Assembly (NCBI GenBank): GCA_964600615.1
Contig: CAZRJK010000006.1
Location: 1 to 64,000 of the forward strand
Direction: 5' to 3'
Length of the DNA: 64,000 nucleotides
Source: RUG11198 sp964600615
GTDB lineage: Bacteria > Bacillota_I > Bacilli_A > RF39 > UBA660
In this document: positions 43,796-53,255 of the stretch, in pieces
Layout: the number at the start of each line of letters is the position of its first letter
Numbering within the stretch: the first letter of the stretch is position 1
Made by a program: the position numbers and the translations under genes
Notes under the pieces: generated by a model
Databases searched by the model: none
Told to the model about the DNA's origin: nothing
Seen by the model: only the letters and a program-made list of their open reading frames with translations

Positions 43796-43811
43796 GTTCT
43801 ATCTTTTTTTA
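43779..43811. terminator. Terminator between rnhB and the 107-aa gene
   Basis: AGAACTTAC (43779-43787), loop TCAA, GTAAGTTCT (43792-43800), then a T-run. It overlaps the end of rnhB. Confidence 0.85.
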
Positions 43812-44122
43812 TCCTTAGGCATATTACTTTCCATAACCATTCTAGCAAATTCAGATAAATCTAAACCATCTGGATATTTTTTCCATGAGTTAGCACATTT
43901 ATTTTCCCAATTTCTCAATCTCATCTCATATTCTAACTCATCAACAAAAGTATAATCAGCTTCCAAAAGCTCCCTTTCCATTTCTAAATACCATTTACGG
44001 AAATCATCGCCATACTTCTTAGCTCTTTGTAATTTAATCTTCGCAATAGGACCAAGTATAGTATTCCTTCTTAAAAAATCAAGTTCATCATAATTAACTT
44101 CACTCTCAAAAAAATGTTTCAT
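43799..44122 (-). CDS. 107-aa protein co-transcribed with lexA
   Basis: Soluble, charged, mainly helical protein rich in Glu, Arg and aromatic residues (KYGDDFRKWYLEMEREL). A strong ribosome site, AGGAGG, precedes ATG 44122. It begins 11 bases after the lexA stop on the same strand with no terminator between, so it should be under LexA control. No family recognised. Its place in an SOS-regulated operon suggests a role in the damage response, for example a division or repair modulator, but it has no membrane segment like the known inhibitor YneA. Confidence 0.65.
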   Translation of the reverse strand: MKHFFESEVNYDELDFLRRNTILGPIAKIKLQRAKKYGDDFRKWYLEMERELLEADYTFVDELEYEMRLRNWENKCANSWKKYPDGLDLSEFARMVMESNMPKDKKR

Positions 44123-44133
44123 AATTTTACCTC

Positions 44134-44760
44134 CTAAAAACTCCTATATAATCCAATAGCTTTACCCAAAATAGTAACATTCTTAAGAATGATAGGTACC
44201 ATATAATCATTTTCTGGTTGCAATCTAAAATAATCTTTCTCCTTATAAAAAGTCTTTAAAGTAACCTCATTATCTTCATTCATAGCAACTACCATATCAC
44301 CATTCTTAGCAACATTAGTTCTCTCTACAATAACAATATCATTATCATATACACCAGCATTAATCATTGATTCCCCACTAACTCTTAAAGTAAACACCTC
44401 TTTACCAGTAGGAATCATTTGTACAGGTAATGGAAAATATTCATCAGGATTACTAATAGCTTCAATAGGATTTCCTGCTGTAATCTTACCTAACAAAGGA
44501 ATATTAACAACTTCCTCGTTATTATTAGCAAATTCATTAGGTACCATTAATTCTAACATTCTATTATTGTTAGAATTTCTCTTAATATATCCCTTATTAA
44601 TCAAATTAGTTAAATGAACGTGTACAGTAGCAGGAGAATTTAAATTAATCCCCTTACAAATATCTCTAACAGAAGGAGTATATTTATTCTCTGCAATAAA
44701 TTTTTTAATAAAAGTCAAAACTTCATTTTGTTTACTAGATAAATCATCATATCTTTTCAT
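44134..44760 (-). CDS. lexA: LexA, SOS repressor
   Basis: 208-aa repressor: N-terminal winged helix (SVRDICKGINLNSPATVHVHL), the Ala-Gly self-cleavage site in GKITAGNP, the catalytic serine in SGESMINAG and the lysine in EVTLKTFY. RecA filaments stimulate its self-cleavage after DNA damage. The start at 44760 (second of two adjacent ATGs) gives the better spacing to GGTGAT. A palindromic SOS box lies 42 bases upstream, overlapping a TTGACA box, which indicates autoregulation. Divergent from nusB. Confidence 0.95.
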   Translation of the reverse strand: MKRYDDLSSKQNEVLTFIKKFIAENKYTPSVRDICKGINLNSPATVHVHLTNLINKGYIKRNSNNNRMLELMVPNEFANNNEEVVNIPLLGKITAGNPIEAISNPDEYFPLPVQMIPTGKEVFTLRVSGESMINAGVYDNDIVIVERTNVAKNGDMVVAMNEDNEVTLKTFYKEKDYFRLQPENDYMVPIILKNVTILGKAIGLYRSF

Positions 44761-44801
44761 CATATCACCAATTTCATAGTAACATATTATTAAATGTTTG
44801 T

Positions 44802-44815
44802 CAAACATTTGTTTG
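44802..44815. promoter_or_regulatory. SOS box (LexA operator)
   Basis: CAAACATTTGTTTG: inverted repeat CAAACA-TT-TGTTTG, close to the 14-base Bacillus consensus CGAAC-N4-GTTCG. It abuts a minus-strand TTGACA (44804-44799) that has TACTAT 17 bases on (44781-44776), so LexA would block its own promoter. Confidence 0.8.
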
Positions 44816-44887
44816 TAAAAAAACAATAAAATATTATAGAAAAATCTTAATAAATATGATATCATATATAAAGAAACAGGTGATAAA

Positions 44888-45277
44888 ATGAGTATATCAA
44901 GAACTAAAGCCAGAGAAGAAGCAATGACTATTTTATATCAAATTAATTTATATGAAAAAAATAAAATAAAATATGAAATAGAAGAATTATTACAAGAAAA
45001 AGATGAATTTACTAAAGAATTAGTCACTGGTGTAATTAATAATTATGACAAACTAAATGATATAGCTAATAAATATCTAAATAATTGGAATATCAATAGA
45101 TTAGGCTTAACAGATGCTGCCATAATTAGAATAGCATCATATGAATTATTATATACAGATACCCCAGAAAAAGTAATAATAAATGAAGCTATAGAACTAG
45201 CTAAAAATTATTCAGATGAAAAAGTAGTAAAAATGATTAATGGAGTATTAGATAAAATATTTCATAATAAAGGATAG
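44888..45277 (+). CDS. nusB: NusB, transcription antitermination factor
   Basis: 129-aa all-helical RNA-binding protein: SRTKAREEAMTILYQ at the N-terminus, then TPEKVIINEAIELAKNYSDE, the NusB signature. With NusE (S10) it binds boxA and assists rRNA transcription. First gene of nusB-xseA-xseB, a common Firmicutes order. Ribosome site AGGTGAT. Confidence 0.95.
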   Translation: MSISRTKAREEAMTILYQINLYEKNKIKYEIEELLQEKDEFTKELVTGVINNYDKLNDIANKYLNNWNINRLGLTDAAIIRIASYELLYTDTPEKVIINEAIELAKNYSDEKVVKMINGVLDKIFHNKG

Positions 45278-45284
45278 TGTTAAT

Positions 45285-46559
45285 ATGAATAATAATTACC
45301 TAACAATAACCCAATTAAGTAAATATTTAAAATATAAATTTGATGAAGACGTAAACTTAAGAAAAGTATATTTAAAAGGAGAAATATCTAACTTCAAAGC
45401 CCATACCAGAGGACATTATTATTTCACCTTAAAAGATGAAAACAGTAGAATAAATGCCGTAATGTTTGCTAGTAGTACAACTAAATTAAAATTTATGCCC
45501 ATAGATGGCATGAAAGTAATGGTAGAAGGAAAAGTAACAGTATATGAAGCTACAGGAGGATATCAAATATATATTGATAATATGTTAGAAGACGGAGTAG
45601 GTAATTTATATATAGCCTTTGAACAACTAAAAGAAAAATTAGAAAAAGAAGGACTTTTTAACAAAGAAAGAAAAAGAAAAATACCTAAAATGCCTAAAAA
45701 AATAGGGATAGTAACAGCCTCTACCGGAGCAGCCATAAGAGATATCTTAACAACCATAAAAAGAAGATATCCCATCTGTGAAACAATACTATTCCCATCT
45801 CTGGTACAAGGAGAACAAGCGGCAGAAGATATTGTAAAAAAAATTCAAATAGCAAATACCTATGACATAGATACCTTAATAGTAGGAAGAGGTGGAGGAT
45901 CTATAGAAGACTTATGGCCCTTTAATGAAGAAATAGTAGCAAGAGCTATCTATAATTCCAAAGTGCCAGTAATAAGTGCTGTAGGCCATGAAATAGATTT
46001 TACTATATCCGACTTTGTAGCAGACCTAAGAGCTCCAACTCCAACAGCAGCAGCTGAATTAGCAGTAGTAGATATAAATACCGTAAATGATTACCTAGTA
46101 ACATCAAGAACCAGAAGTTATAATGCCATAAATAATATAATAAACAATCTAAAAGATAAAATAAATAACTTAAAAGAATCATATGTCTTAAAAAAACCAA
46201 ATAATATCTATGAAATAAAAGAACAAAAGCTAGATATGTTAATAGATAAACTAAATACCAACATAAATAAAATAATAGAATTAAACAAAGTAAGATTATT
46301 TAAATATAAAGAGTCATATGTCCTAAATAATCCCGAAGTATTATATAAATTTAAAAAACAAAATCTAGATAACATAATAAGTAAATTACAAGTATTAAAC
46401 CCCCTAAACACATTAAAAAGAGGATATTCTATAACTAAATTAGATAACAAAGTAATAAGTAGTATTAAAAATATTAAGAAAGATAATTTATTAACAATAA
46501 AAGTAAAAGATGGTATCATAGATACCAAAGTAGTGAAAGTGAGTGAAGAAAATGGCTAA
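45285..46559 (+). CDS. xseA: Exodeoxyribonuclease VII large subunit
   Basis: 424-aa protein with an N-terminal OB fold (LRKVYLKGEISNFK, HYYFTLKDE), the catalytic domain with GIVTASTGAAIRDI, VGRGGGSIEDLWPFN and SAVGHEIDFTI, a long coiled coil, and the C-terminal LKRGYSIT. With XseB it degrades single-stranded DNA in both directions. Overlaps xseB by 8 bases. Confidence 0.96.
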   Translation: MNNNYLTITQLSKYLKYKFDEDVNLRKVYLKGEISNFKAHTRGHYYFTLKDENSRINAVMFASSTTKLKFMPIDGMKVMVEGKVTVYEATGGYQIYIDNMLEDGVGNLYIAFEQLKEKLEKEGLFNKERKRKIPKMPKKIGIVTASTGAAIRDILTTIKRRYPICETILFPSLVQGEQAAEDIVKKIQIANTYDIDTLIVGRGGGSIEDLWPFNEEIVARAIYNSKVPVISAVGHEIDFTISDFVADLRAPTPTAAAELAVVDINTVNDYLVTSRTRSYNAINNIINNLKDKINNLKESYVLKKPNNIYEIKEQKLDMLIDKLNTNINKIIELNKVRLFKYKESYVLNNPEVLYKFKKQNLDNIISKLQVLNPLNTLKRGYSITKLDNKVISSIKNIKKDNLLTIKVKDGIIDTKVVKVSEENG

Positions 46560-46779
46560 AAAAGAAGAATTAAGCTTTGAAGAAAAAATTAAAAAATTAG
46601 AAAGCATTGTAACAGAATTAGAAAGTGGAGAAGTAAATTTAGATGACGCCATAACTAAATATACAGAAGCCATGAAACTATCTAAAGAATGCTCTCAAAA
46701 ACTAAATGAAGCAGAAAAAAACATCAATAAAATATTAAATGATAATGGAAAATTAGAAGATTTTGAGATAAAAGAATAA
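46552..46779 (+). CDS. xseB: Exodeoxyribonuclease VII small subunit
   Basis: 75-aa helical hairpin: SFEEKIKKLESIVTELESG, then LDDAITKYTEAMKL, the XseB signature. Several copies bind the coiled coil of XseA. ATG 46552 preferred; a GTG at 46543 is also in frame. A terminator follows. Confidence 0.95.
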   Translation: MAKKEELSFEEKIKKLESIVTELESGEVNLDDAITKYTEAMKLSKECSQKLNEAEKNINKILNDNGKLEDFEIKE

Positions 46780-46806
46780 AACTAGAAAACTCTAGTTTTT
46801 ATTTTA
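46778..46806 (+). terminator. Terminator of nusB-xseA-xseB
   Basis: AAAACTAGA (46778-46786), loop AAAC, TCTAGTTTT (46791-46799), T-rich tail. Confidence 0.85.
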
Positions 46807-46863
46807 TAAAAAAATTGACTAAAAAAAGAAATAATAATATAATTAACTAAAGGAGGAATAAAT

Positions 46864-47628
46864 ATGGAACTATTAACAATACTTTTAATAATCATTGGTA
46901 TAATTTTACTACGTTCAATAAGACAGATAAAAGAATATGAAAGAGGAATACTATTTAGATTTGGTAAATTTGCTAGAATACTAAATCCAGGATGGAATAT
47001 AGTATTACCAATAATTGAATCATATCAAAAAATAGATATCCGTACTAAAGCTGTAGACGTAGCAGAACAAGATGCTATTACAAAGGATAATGTATCTATA
47101 AGAATAAATGCTGTATTATATTATAAAGTATTTGATGCATCTAAAGCCGTAATAGCAGTAGAACATTATCAATATGCTGTATCACAACTTGCTCAAACAA
47201 CAATGCGTAATGCCGTAGGAGCAGTAACATTAGATGATTTATTATCTGAAAGAGATAAAATATCTACTGAAATTTGTGATATCATCGATAAAGCAACAGA
47301 CCCATGGGGAATAAAAGTAGAAAACGTAGAATTAAAAGACATTAAATTACCTGAAGAAATGCAAAGAGTAATTGCTAAAGTAGCAGAAGCTGAAAGAGAA
47401 AAATTAGCAGTAATTACTAAATCTAAAGGTGAAGTTGAAGCTGCTGAAAACTTAGCAAAAGCAGCAGAAGAAATGTCAAAAACTCCAGGTGCATTACACT
47501 TAAGAACATTATCTACTTTAAATGATTTATCTAGTGATCAATCAAATACCATAATATTCGCTGTTCCAGTTGAAGTATTAAGAGCATTTGAAGGTGCAGA
47601 TTTATCTAAAATAATAAAAAAGGACTAA
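46864..47628 (+). CDS. Stomatin/slipin-type SPFH membrane protein
   Basis: 254-aa band-7 protein: one N-terminal membrane segment (about 3-18), then the SPFH domain (EYERGILFRFGKFARILNPG, VDVAEQDAITKDNV) and a helical C-terminal region (EAEREKLAVITKSKGEVEAAE). This family organises membrane microdomains and often partners a NfeD-type protease, but none is encoded beside it. Ribosome site AAAGGAGG. Single-gene unit ending in a terminator. Confidence 0.92.
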   Translation: MELLTILLIIIGIILLRSIRQIKEYERGILFRFGKFARILNPGWNIVLPIIESYQKIDIRTKAVDVAEQDAITKDNVSIRINAVLYYKVFDASKAVIAVEHYQYAVSQLAQTTMRNAVGAVTLDDLLSERDKISTEICDIIDKATDPWGIKVENVELKDIKLPEEMQRVIAKVAEAEREKLAVITKSKGEVEAAENLAKAAEEMSKTPGALHLRTLSTLNDLSSDQSNTIIFAVPVEVLRAFEGADLSKIIKKD

Positions 47629-47640
47629 AGTCCTTTTTTT
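47616..47640. terminator. Bidirectional terminator between the slipin gene and sspI
   Basis: AAAAAAGGAC (47616-47625), loop TAAA, GTCCTTTTTT (47630-47639). It overlaps both stop codons. Confidence 0.85.
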
Positions 47641-47831
47641 ATGTTATTTAGTATAAATAATTTTTCATCATTATTAGAATTATTCCACATAACTTCAAAT
47701 AATACCCCTAATCCTATTAAAGGATCTTCATCATGAGAATCAATAGAACTAATAATAGATTTCTTTATTTCTTCTATTGAGTTGTCTTTAAAATTATTCT
47801 TGATATATGCTCTAACATCAATATTATTCAT
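47625..47831 (-). CDS. sspI: Small acid-soluble spore protein SspI
   Basis: 68-aa protein. The pattern AYIKNNFKDNSIEEIK followed by LIGLGVLFEVMWN matches the minor SASP SspI of Bacillus (GLGVLFEVIW). In Bacillus it is made in the forespore and packed in the spore core. It lies 44 bases after rnhC on the same strand. ATG 47831 follows GGTGAT. Direct support for a spore-forming relative, though it does not prove that this strain sporulates. Confidence 0.85.
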   Translation of the reverse strand: MNNIDVRAYIKNNFKDNSIEEIKKSIISSIDSHDEDPLIGLGVLFEVMWNNSNNDEKLFILNNIKKGL

Positions 47832-47875
47832 CTTATCACCAATAATAGTATAATAAAAAATAGATAATCTATACA

Positions 47876-48814
47876 TTATCTATTTAATATTTTATCAGTA
47901 TTTTTAAAATTATATTTAGAAATACTCTTTAACTTATCAATTCCATATTTATCTAAAATCTTTTTACCAACTTCATCCACTAGAGGATTAGCTCCCTTAG
48001 GCAACTTCATACCAACACTATCAGATAATTTATCCATTTCTTTAAGAAAAATATATCTACTAATTAAAGAAGAACAAGCAACTGATAAACATTGATCTTC
48101 AGCCTTAGTAAGAAAGAATATATCCTTAACTTTTTTATTAGATTTACTAATATGATTAAAATAACTTTTAGGATATTCAAACTGATCTACCACAATATAA
48201 TCATAATTATAGCCCGCTTCTTTCATTTCATATAAAACTTTATTATGTAAAATAGCTTTCATAGCATTCATATTATAATTACCATAACTATTATTATATT
48301 CAGTATTACTTAATATATATGTCTTATAAGGAATTTTTTTAATTATTTCAGGTACAATTTCTAATATCTTATCATCAGTAAATTTTTTAGAATCCTTAAC
48401 CTTTAAATCCAATAAAAAATCAATATTATCTTTAGATACATAAGAAGCAGTAACAACTATTGGACCAAAATAATCCCCAGTACCAACTTCATCAGAACCA
48501 ATAGAATTAATTCTAATAGGAATAACCTTATTAGGCTTATCTTCTTTTTTCTTATCGTTAGAATTAGTAACATCAGCCTTACCAGAATTAATCTTTTCTG
48601 TTTCTATCCAAAAATCAGAAGCTAAGTCAGCATCTTTACCTTGAAAAACAGCCTTACCAGACTCATACAAAGTAACAACAGTATCACCATCTATAGCTTG
48701 AAACACAGCATATGGTGGTGTTTTTTCTCTTCTTAAATCTTCAAAGAATTCTAACATTTGTTCCTTAGTTTTATCTGATACTTTTAAAGTAATAGTAGTT
48801 TGTCCTTGCTTCAA
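47876..48814 (-). CDS. rnhC: Ribonuclease HIII
   Basis: 312-aa RNase H of the HIII type. An N-terminal TBP-like domain (TITLKVSDKTKEQM, YESGKAVFQG) precedes the catalytic domain with GSDEVGTGDYFGPIVV and VDQFEYP. GTG 48823 is possible, but it lies inside the AGGTG ribosome site; TTG 48814 has the spacing seen in other genes here, so I chose it. It removes RNA-DNA hybrids. It is followed by sspI. Confidence 0.93.
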   Translation of the reverse strand: MKQGQTTITLKVSDKTKEQMLEFFEDLRREKTPPYAVFQAIDGDTVVTLYESGKAVFQGKDADLASDFWIETEKINSGKADVTNSNDKKKEDKPNKVIPIRINSIGSDEVGTGDYFGPIVVTASYVSKDNIDFLLDLKVKDSKKFTDDKILEIVPEIIKKIPYKTYILSNTEYNNSYGNYNMNAMKAILHNKVLYEMKEAGYNYDYIVVDQFEYPKSYFNHISKSNKKVKDIFFLTKAEDQCLSVACSSLISRYIFLKEMDKLSDSVGMKLPKGANPLVDEVGKKILDKYGIDKLKSISKYNFKNTDKILNR

Positions 48815-48904
48815 TCTAATCACCTCATAATAATTTTAACACAAAAAACTTTATTTTTAAATAAATTTATTATATAATAATATTATAAATATAGGAGGTA
48901 TAAA

Positions 48905-49624
48905 ATGAATATAACTATAGTTGATGCTTTAATAATACTTGCAATACTAGCAGGAGCAGTAATAGGTTTTAAAAATGGCGCCATAAAAGAAGGAGTAAAA
49001 TTTATAGGAGTAATAGTTGTTCTAATCATTTCTTTTGCTTTAAAAGATACTCTAATGGTAATATTATATGAAAATCTACCATTCTTTGATTTCTTTGGTA
49101 TAGTAAGAGGACTATCCGCAATTAATATACTATTTTATCAAATAATTTCCTTTTTAATAATATTCGCAGCCTTAACATTTATATTAAGAGTATTATTAGT
49201 AATAACAGGATTAATAGAGTGGTTATTAAAACTAACAGTATTTTTACGAGGAATATCAAAATTCTTAGGTATTTTTGTTGGAGCTTTAGAATATTATGTT
49301 TATGTTTTTATTATATTATTTATACTAAGTACACCAGCTTTTAACCTAACATATGTAGAAGAATCTAAATTCACTAATCCAATTTTACAAAATACACCAG
49401 TATTAACAAAACTATCAGATAATACCATAACAGTTTATAGTGAAGTTTGGGATGCCGTAAAGAATAAAAAGAAAAAATCCAATGAAGAAGTAAATAAAAA
49501 AATATTAATAATCATGTTAGATAACAAATTAATTAAATATGAAAGCGCTAAAAGATTAATAGATAAAAACAAAATTAGCATCACAGATAATAGTTTTCTT
49601 GAAGAATATAAAGAAAATAAATAA
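48905..49624 (+). CDS. CvpA-family membrane protein
   Basis: 239-aa protein with four to five membrane segments in the first ~155 residues (starts NITIVDALIILAILAGAVIGFKNG, a CvpA signature) and a charged C-terminal tail. CvpA was named from colicin V production in E. coli; in Gram-positives its role is unclear, possibly envelope or septation related. Ribosome site AGGAGG. Divergent from rnhC, single-gene unit. Confidence 0.8.
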   Translation: MNITIVDALIILAILAGAVIGFKNGAIKEGVKFIGVIVVLIISFALKDTLMVILYENLPFFDFFGIVRGLSAINILFYQIISFLIIFAALTFILRVLLVITGLIEWLLKLTVFLRGISKFLGIFVGALEYYVYVFIILFILSTPAFNLTYVEESKFTNPILQNTPVLTKLSDNTITVYSEVWDAVKNKKKKSNEEVNKKILIIMLDNKLIKYESAKRLIDKNKISITDNSFLEEYKENK

Positions 49625-49627
49625 ATA

Positions 49628-49670
49628 AAAATAGTGTTAACTTAAATGTAAAAGTAACACTATTTTATTT
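49628..49670 (+). terminator. Terminator after cvpA-like gene
   Basis: AAAATAGTGTTA (49628-49639) pairs with TAACACTATTTT (49655-49666). Confidence 0.85.
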
Positions 49671-49726
49671 ACAAATTAATATAATTACTATATTATAAAT
49701 ATATAATAGAGTTAATAGGTGATATT

Positions 49727-50653
49727 ATGTTACATAAAAGTGTCTTACTAAAGGAAACAATAGATAGTTTAAATATAAAAGAAAATGGTATATATGTAGA
49801 TGCCACGCTAGGATATGCTGGCCATGCCAGTGAAATATTAAAAAAAATACCAAAAGGTTATTTATATGGAATAGATCAAGATAACTATGCCATAGATAAG
49901 AGTAATGAATTATTAAAAACCATTGGTAACAACTATCATATAATAAAAAGTAATTTTTCTAATATGAAAAAAGAATTAGAAAAACTAAATATTTATAAAG
50001 TAGATGGCATTTTATTTGATTTAGGAGTATCATCAGTTCAATTAGATTTTGATGAAAGAGGATTTAGTTTTCATAAAGATGCTAAACTAGATATGCGTAT
50101 GGATACAAATCAATCATTTAGTGCTTATAATGTAGTAAATGAATATAGTTATGAAGATTTAGTAAGAATACTAAGAGATTATGGTGAAGAAAAATATGCT
50201 TCTAATATAGCTAAAAATATTATTAAAGAAAGAAATAATAAAAAAATAGAAACCACCCTAGAATTAGTAGATATTATTAAAAAAAGCATGCCTCAAAAAG
50301 AAATGCGAAATCATCATCCTGCTAGAAGAACCTTTCAAGCTATAAGAATAGAAGTAAATAATGAATTAGAAGTTCTAAAAGAAGCATTAGAACAAGCAAT
50401 AGAATTAATAAATGTTGGTGGAAGAATATCTGTTATTAGCTTTCATTCCCTAGAAGATAAAATTGCAAAAAATACTTTTAATAAATATAGTGAAGTTCCA
50501 GAAAATATAAAAAAATTACCATTTATACCAGAAGAATACCAACCAAAATTTAAAATAATATCTAAAGGAATAACAGCATCAAAAGAAGAATTAGAAGATA
50601 ATAATAGAGCTAGAAGTGCAAGACTTAGAGTAGTAGAAAGAATAAGGGATTAA
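49727..50653 (+). CDS. rsmH: RsmH (MraW), 16S rRNA C1402 N4-methyltransferase
   Basis: 308-aa SAM-dependent enzyme: HKSVLLKETIDSLNI, YVDATLGYAGHASEIL (SAM loop), FDLGVSSVQLD, FSFHKDAKLDMRMD, RRTFQAIRIEVN and ISFHSLEDKI. First gene of the division/cell-wall trio rsmH-ftsL-pbpB. mraZ, which usually precedes it, is absent here. Ribosome site AGGTGAT. Confidence 0.96.
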   Translation: MLHKSVLLKETIDSLNIKENGIYVDATLGYAGHASEILKKIPKGYLYGIDQDNYAIDKSNELLKTIGNNYHIIKSNFSNMKKELEKLNIYKVDGILFDLGVSSVQLDFDERGFSFHKDAKLDMRMDTNQSFSAYNVVNEYSYEDLVRILRDYGEEKYASNIAKNIIKERNNKKIETTLELVDIIKKSMPQKEMRNHHPARRTFQAIRIEVNNELEVLKEALEQAIELINVGGRISVISFHSLEDKIAKNTFNKYSEVPENIKKLPFIPEEYQPKFKIISKGITASKEELEDNNRARSARLRVVERIRD

Positions 50654-50654
50654 T

Positions 50655-50945
50655 ATGAAAAAAAATAAAAAGAAGCAATTCCTAAGTAGCTTTGAAAGAA
50701 CTACCTACAAATTATGGATAATAATAATAGTTTTTCTATTATTAGGAATAGTATTTGGCAAAACAAAACTAGCCCAAATAAATTTAGAAGTTCAAAAATT
50801 AGATAAAGAAGTAGATAAAGGAAAAAATAAAAACGAAAGTTTAGAAATGAAAATAGATGAAATGACATCCCTAGAAAGAATAAAGAAAGTATCAGAAGAA
50901 AATGGACTAAAATATAATAGTGAAAACATAAGAACAATAAAATAA
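50655..50945 (+). CDS. ftsL: FtsL-like division protein
   Basis: 96-aa bitopic protein: basic head, one membrane segment (about 20-36) and a leucine-zipper-like coiled coil (INLEVQKLDKEVDKG). Assigned mainly by size, topology and position between rsmH and pbpB. FtsL links FtsB/DivIC and DivIB to the septal synthase; divIB is at 5903. Confidence 0.78.
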   Translation: MKKNKKKQFLSSFERTTYKLWIIIIVFLLLGIVFGKTKLAQINLEVQKLDKEVDKGKNKNESLEMKIDEMTSLERIKKVSEENGLKYNSENIRTIK

Positions 50946-50957
50946 AGAGGTGATAAT

Positions 50958-53102
50958 ATGGCTAAAAGAAAAATAAATATCAATAGAATAAAAAGCAATT
51001 ACATATTAATGCTAATAATATTAGCCATATTTATCATCTTTATTCTAAGATTAACCTATTTATGTACAGTAGACTATAAAGTGGGAGATAGTACTATAAC
51101 AGCATTCATAAAAAATAGAAATACTACTGAAGAAATAATATTACCTAAAAGAGGTACAATTAAAGATAATAAAGGAAATATCTTAGCTGAAGACGTAGTA
51201 AGCTATACCGTAATAGCCTACTTAGATAAAAGTAGAAGCAAAAACAGTAGTACTCCTAAACATGTAGTAGATATTGATGCAACCGCCAAAGTATTAGCTC
51301 CTTATATAAATATTGATGAACAAGTATTAAAAACTTTATTATCCAAAGATGCTTATCAAGTTGAATTAGGTAGTGGAGCAAGAAATTTATCACAAATTCA
51401 AATGGAAACTATAAAAAATTTAAACTTACCGGGAATAGATTTTATTGAAACTTCAAAAAGATATTATCCTAATGGAGATTTTGCATCTTATGCCATTGGA
51501 TATACAACCAAAGAAGAAGATAAAGATGGCAATATGTGGCAAAAAGGAGGATTAGGAACAGAAGAATACTTTGACGAAACACTAAAAGGAACTAGCGGCT
51601 ATATAACTTACGAAAAAGATCGCTATGGATATAAAATTGCTAACGGAAGAGAATATAAAGAAGAAGCAGAAGATGGTAATGATATTTATTTAACCATAGA
51701 TAGTAATATTCAACTATTTACAGAAAATAGTATTAGAAAAATGGAAACAGATAGCCAAGGCGAATGGGGCTTTATTGTTGTGGCTGATGCTAAAACAGGA
51801 GCAATATTATCTTATTCAACATTTCCGTCATTTGATCCAAATACAAAAGAAATAAAAAACTATATTGATCTTTTGGCAGGTAATTCCTTTGAACCAGGAA
51901 GTACTATGAAAACATTTAGTTATATGTGTGCTATAGAAAATGGTAATTATAAAGGTGATAATACCTTTAAATCAGGTTCCATTACTTATGAAGCAACAGA
52001 TGGAAAAAAGACAACTATTCATGATTGGAATAGAGAAGGTTGGGGATATATAACTTATGACTATGGATTTGCTATGTCATCAAACGTAGGGGCTTCTAAT
52101 CTATTAGAAACAAACGTTATCACCAAGAAAAATTTAATTGACTGTTATAATAAATATGGATTTGGTAAATTAACTAATTTTACTATTAATAGAGAATCAG
52201 CTGGTAAAGTAAAATTCAATTATGATATTGATGCAGCCAGTGGAACATTTGGACAAGGAATAAACATAACAGCCATTCAAATGATTCAAGCTCTAACTAC
52301 AATAGCAAATGATGGTAGATTATTAAAGCCATACTTAATAGAAAAAATAGTAGATAATAATTCCGAAGAAACATCTTACGAAGCTTCAACTGAAGTAATA
52401 GACACAGTAGCTAGCCCTAATACTATTAACAAAATAAAAGAATTAATGAAAAGTGTTGTTTGTGAAGATAAAGAAAGATGTACAGGAAGTGCCTATTACA
52501 TGAAAGATTACCAATTATTAGGAAAAACAGGAACTGCACAAATATATAACGAAAAAACCGGTACATACATGATTGGAGATTCTGAATACATATATTCATT
52601 TGCCGGATTATATCCAACAGACGAGCCTCAATTAATAATCTATTCAGCTATAAAAAGACCAAAAGATACTGAAAATTATATTGCTCCAGCTGTAAAAGAT
52701 ATAGTAGTAAATGTCAGTAAATATCTAAATATAAACAGTGATAACAATAACGTAGTAACATATAAAATAGCAAATTATACCAATAAAGAAACAGCTATAG
52801 TTACTAAAGAATTATCAAATATGAAAGTATTCATCTTAGGAACAGGAGATAAAATAATATCCCAATATCCCAAAGAAAATAGCCAATTATATATAGGAAG
52901 CACTATAGCCTTATTAACAAATAATTATGATAAAAAAATGCCAAATCTTATAGGTTTATCATATAAAGATGCTACTAATATTTTAAAATTAATGGGAGTA
53001 AAATATGAAATAACAGGTAAAGGTTATGTCATAGAACAAAACATAAAAGAAAATGAAATAGTAAAAGATGACCAAACAGTAACAATAAAACTAAATAAAT
53101 AA
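50958..53102 (+). CDS. pbpB: Septal penicillin-binding protein 2 (PBP2B/FtsI type) with two PASTA domains
   Basis: 714-aa transpeptidase. It has an N-terminal membrane segment (about 15-35), a dimerisation domain (PKRGTIKDNKGNILAEDV), and the transpeptidase domain with S315 in GSTMKTF, SSN and KTGTAQ. Two C-terminal PASTA domains follow (about 590-645 and 648-714; MPNLIGLSYKDATNIL). It cross-links septal peptidoglycan. Two PASTA domains favour PBP2B over the sporulation form SpoVD. Ribosome site AGAGGTGAT. Confidence 0.93.
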   Translation: MAKRKININRIKSNYILMLIILAIFIIFILRLTYLCTVDYKVGDSTITAFIKNRNTTEEIILPKRGTIKDNKGNILAEDVVSYTVIAYLDKSRSKNSSTPKHVVDIDATAKVLAPYINIDEQVLKTLLSKDAYQVELGSGARNLSQIQMETIKNLNLPGIDFIETSKRYYPNGDFASYAIGYTTKEEDKDGNMWQKGGLGTEEYFDETLKGTSGYITYEKDRYGYKIANGREYKEEAEDGNDIYLTIDSNIQLFTENSIRKMETDSQGEWGFIVVADAKTGAILSYSTFPSFDPNTKEIKNYIDLLAGNSFEPGSTMKTFSYMCAIENGNYKGDNTFKSGSITYEATDGKKTTIHDWNREGWGYITYDYGFAMSSNVGASNLLETNVITKKNLIDCYNKYGFGKLTNFTINRESAGKVKFNYDIDAASGTFGQGINITAIQMIQALTTIANDGRLLKPYLIEKIVDNNSEETSYEASTEVIDTVASPNTINKIKELMKSVVCEDKERCTGSAYYMKDYQLLGKTGTAQIYNEKTGTYMIGDSEYIYSFAGLYPTDEPQLIIYSAIKRPKDTENYIAPAVKDIVVNVSKYLNINSDNNNVVTYKIANYTNKETAIVTKELSNMKVFILGTGDKIISQYPKENSQLYIGSTIALLTNNYDKKMPNLIGLSYKDATNILKLMGVKYEITGKGYVIEQNIKENEIVKDDQTVTIKLNK

Positions 53103-53128
53103 AAGTATAGAACATCTATACTTTTATT
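53101..53128 (+). terminator. Terminator after pbpB
   Basis: AAAAGTATAGA (53101-53111), loop ACA, TCTATACTTTT (53115-53125). Confidence 0.85.
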
Positions 53129-53157
53129 TTCTTTTAGTAAACTTAACAAATAAGCAC

Positions 53158-53186
53158 TTGACAACTTTAAAAAACGCATATAAAAT
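53158..53186 (+). promoter_or_regulatory. Promoter of rny
   Basis: TTGACA (53158-53163), 17-base spacer, TAAAAT (53181-53186). Confidence 0.7.
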
Positions 53187-53255
53187 TAAAATGTATAGTT
53201 TAAATTAATAATTTAATTTTAATTATAAAATAAAAATAGAAATGGAGGTGCGATT

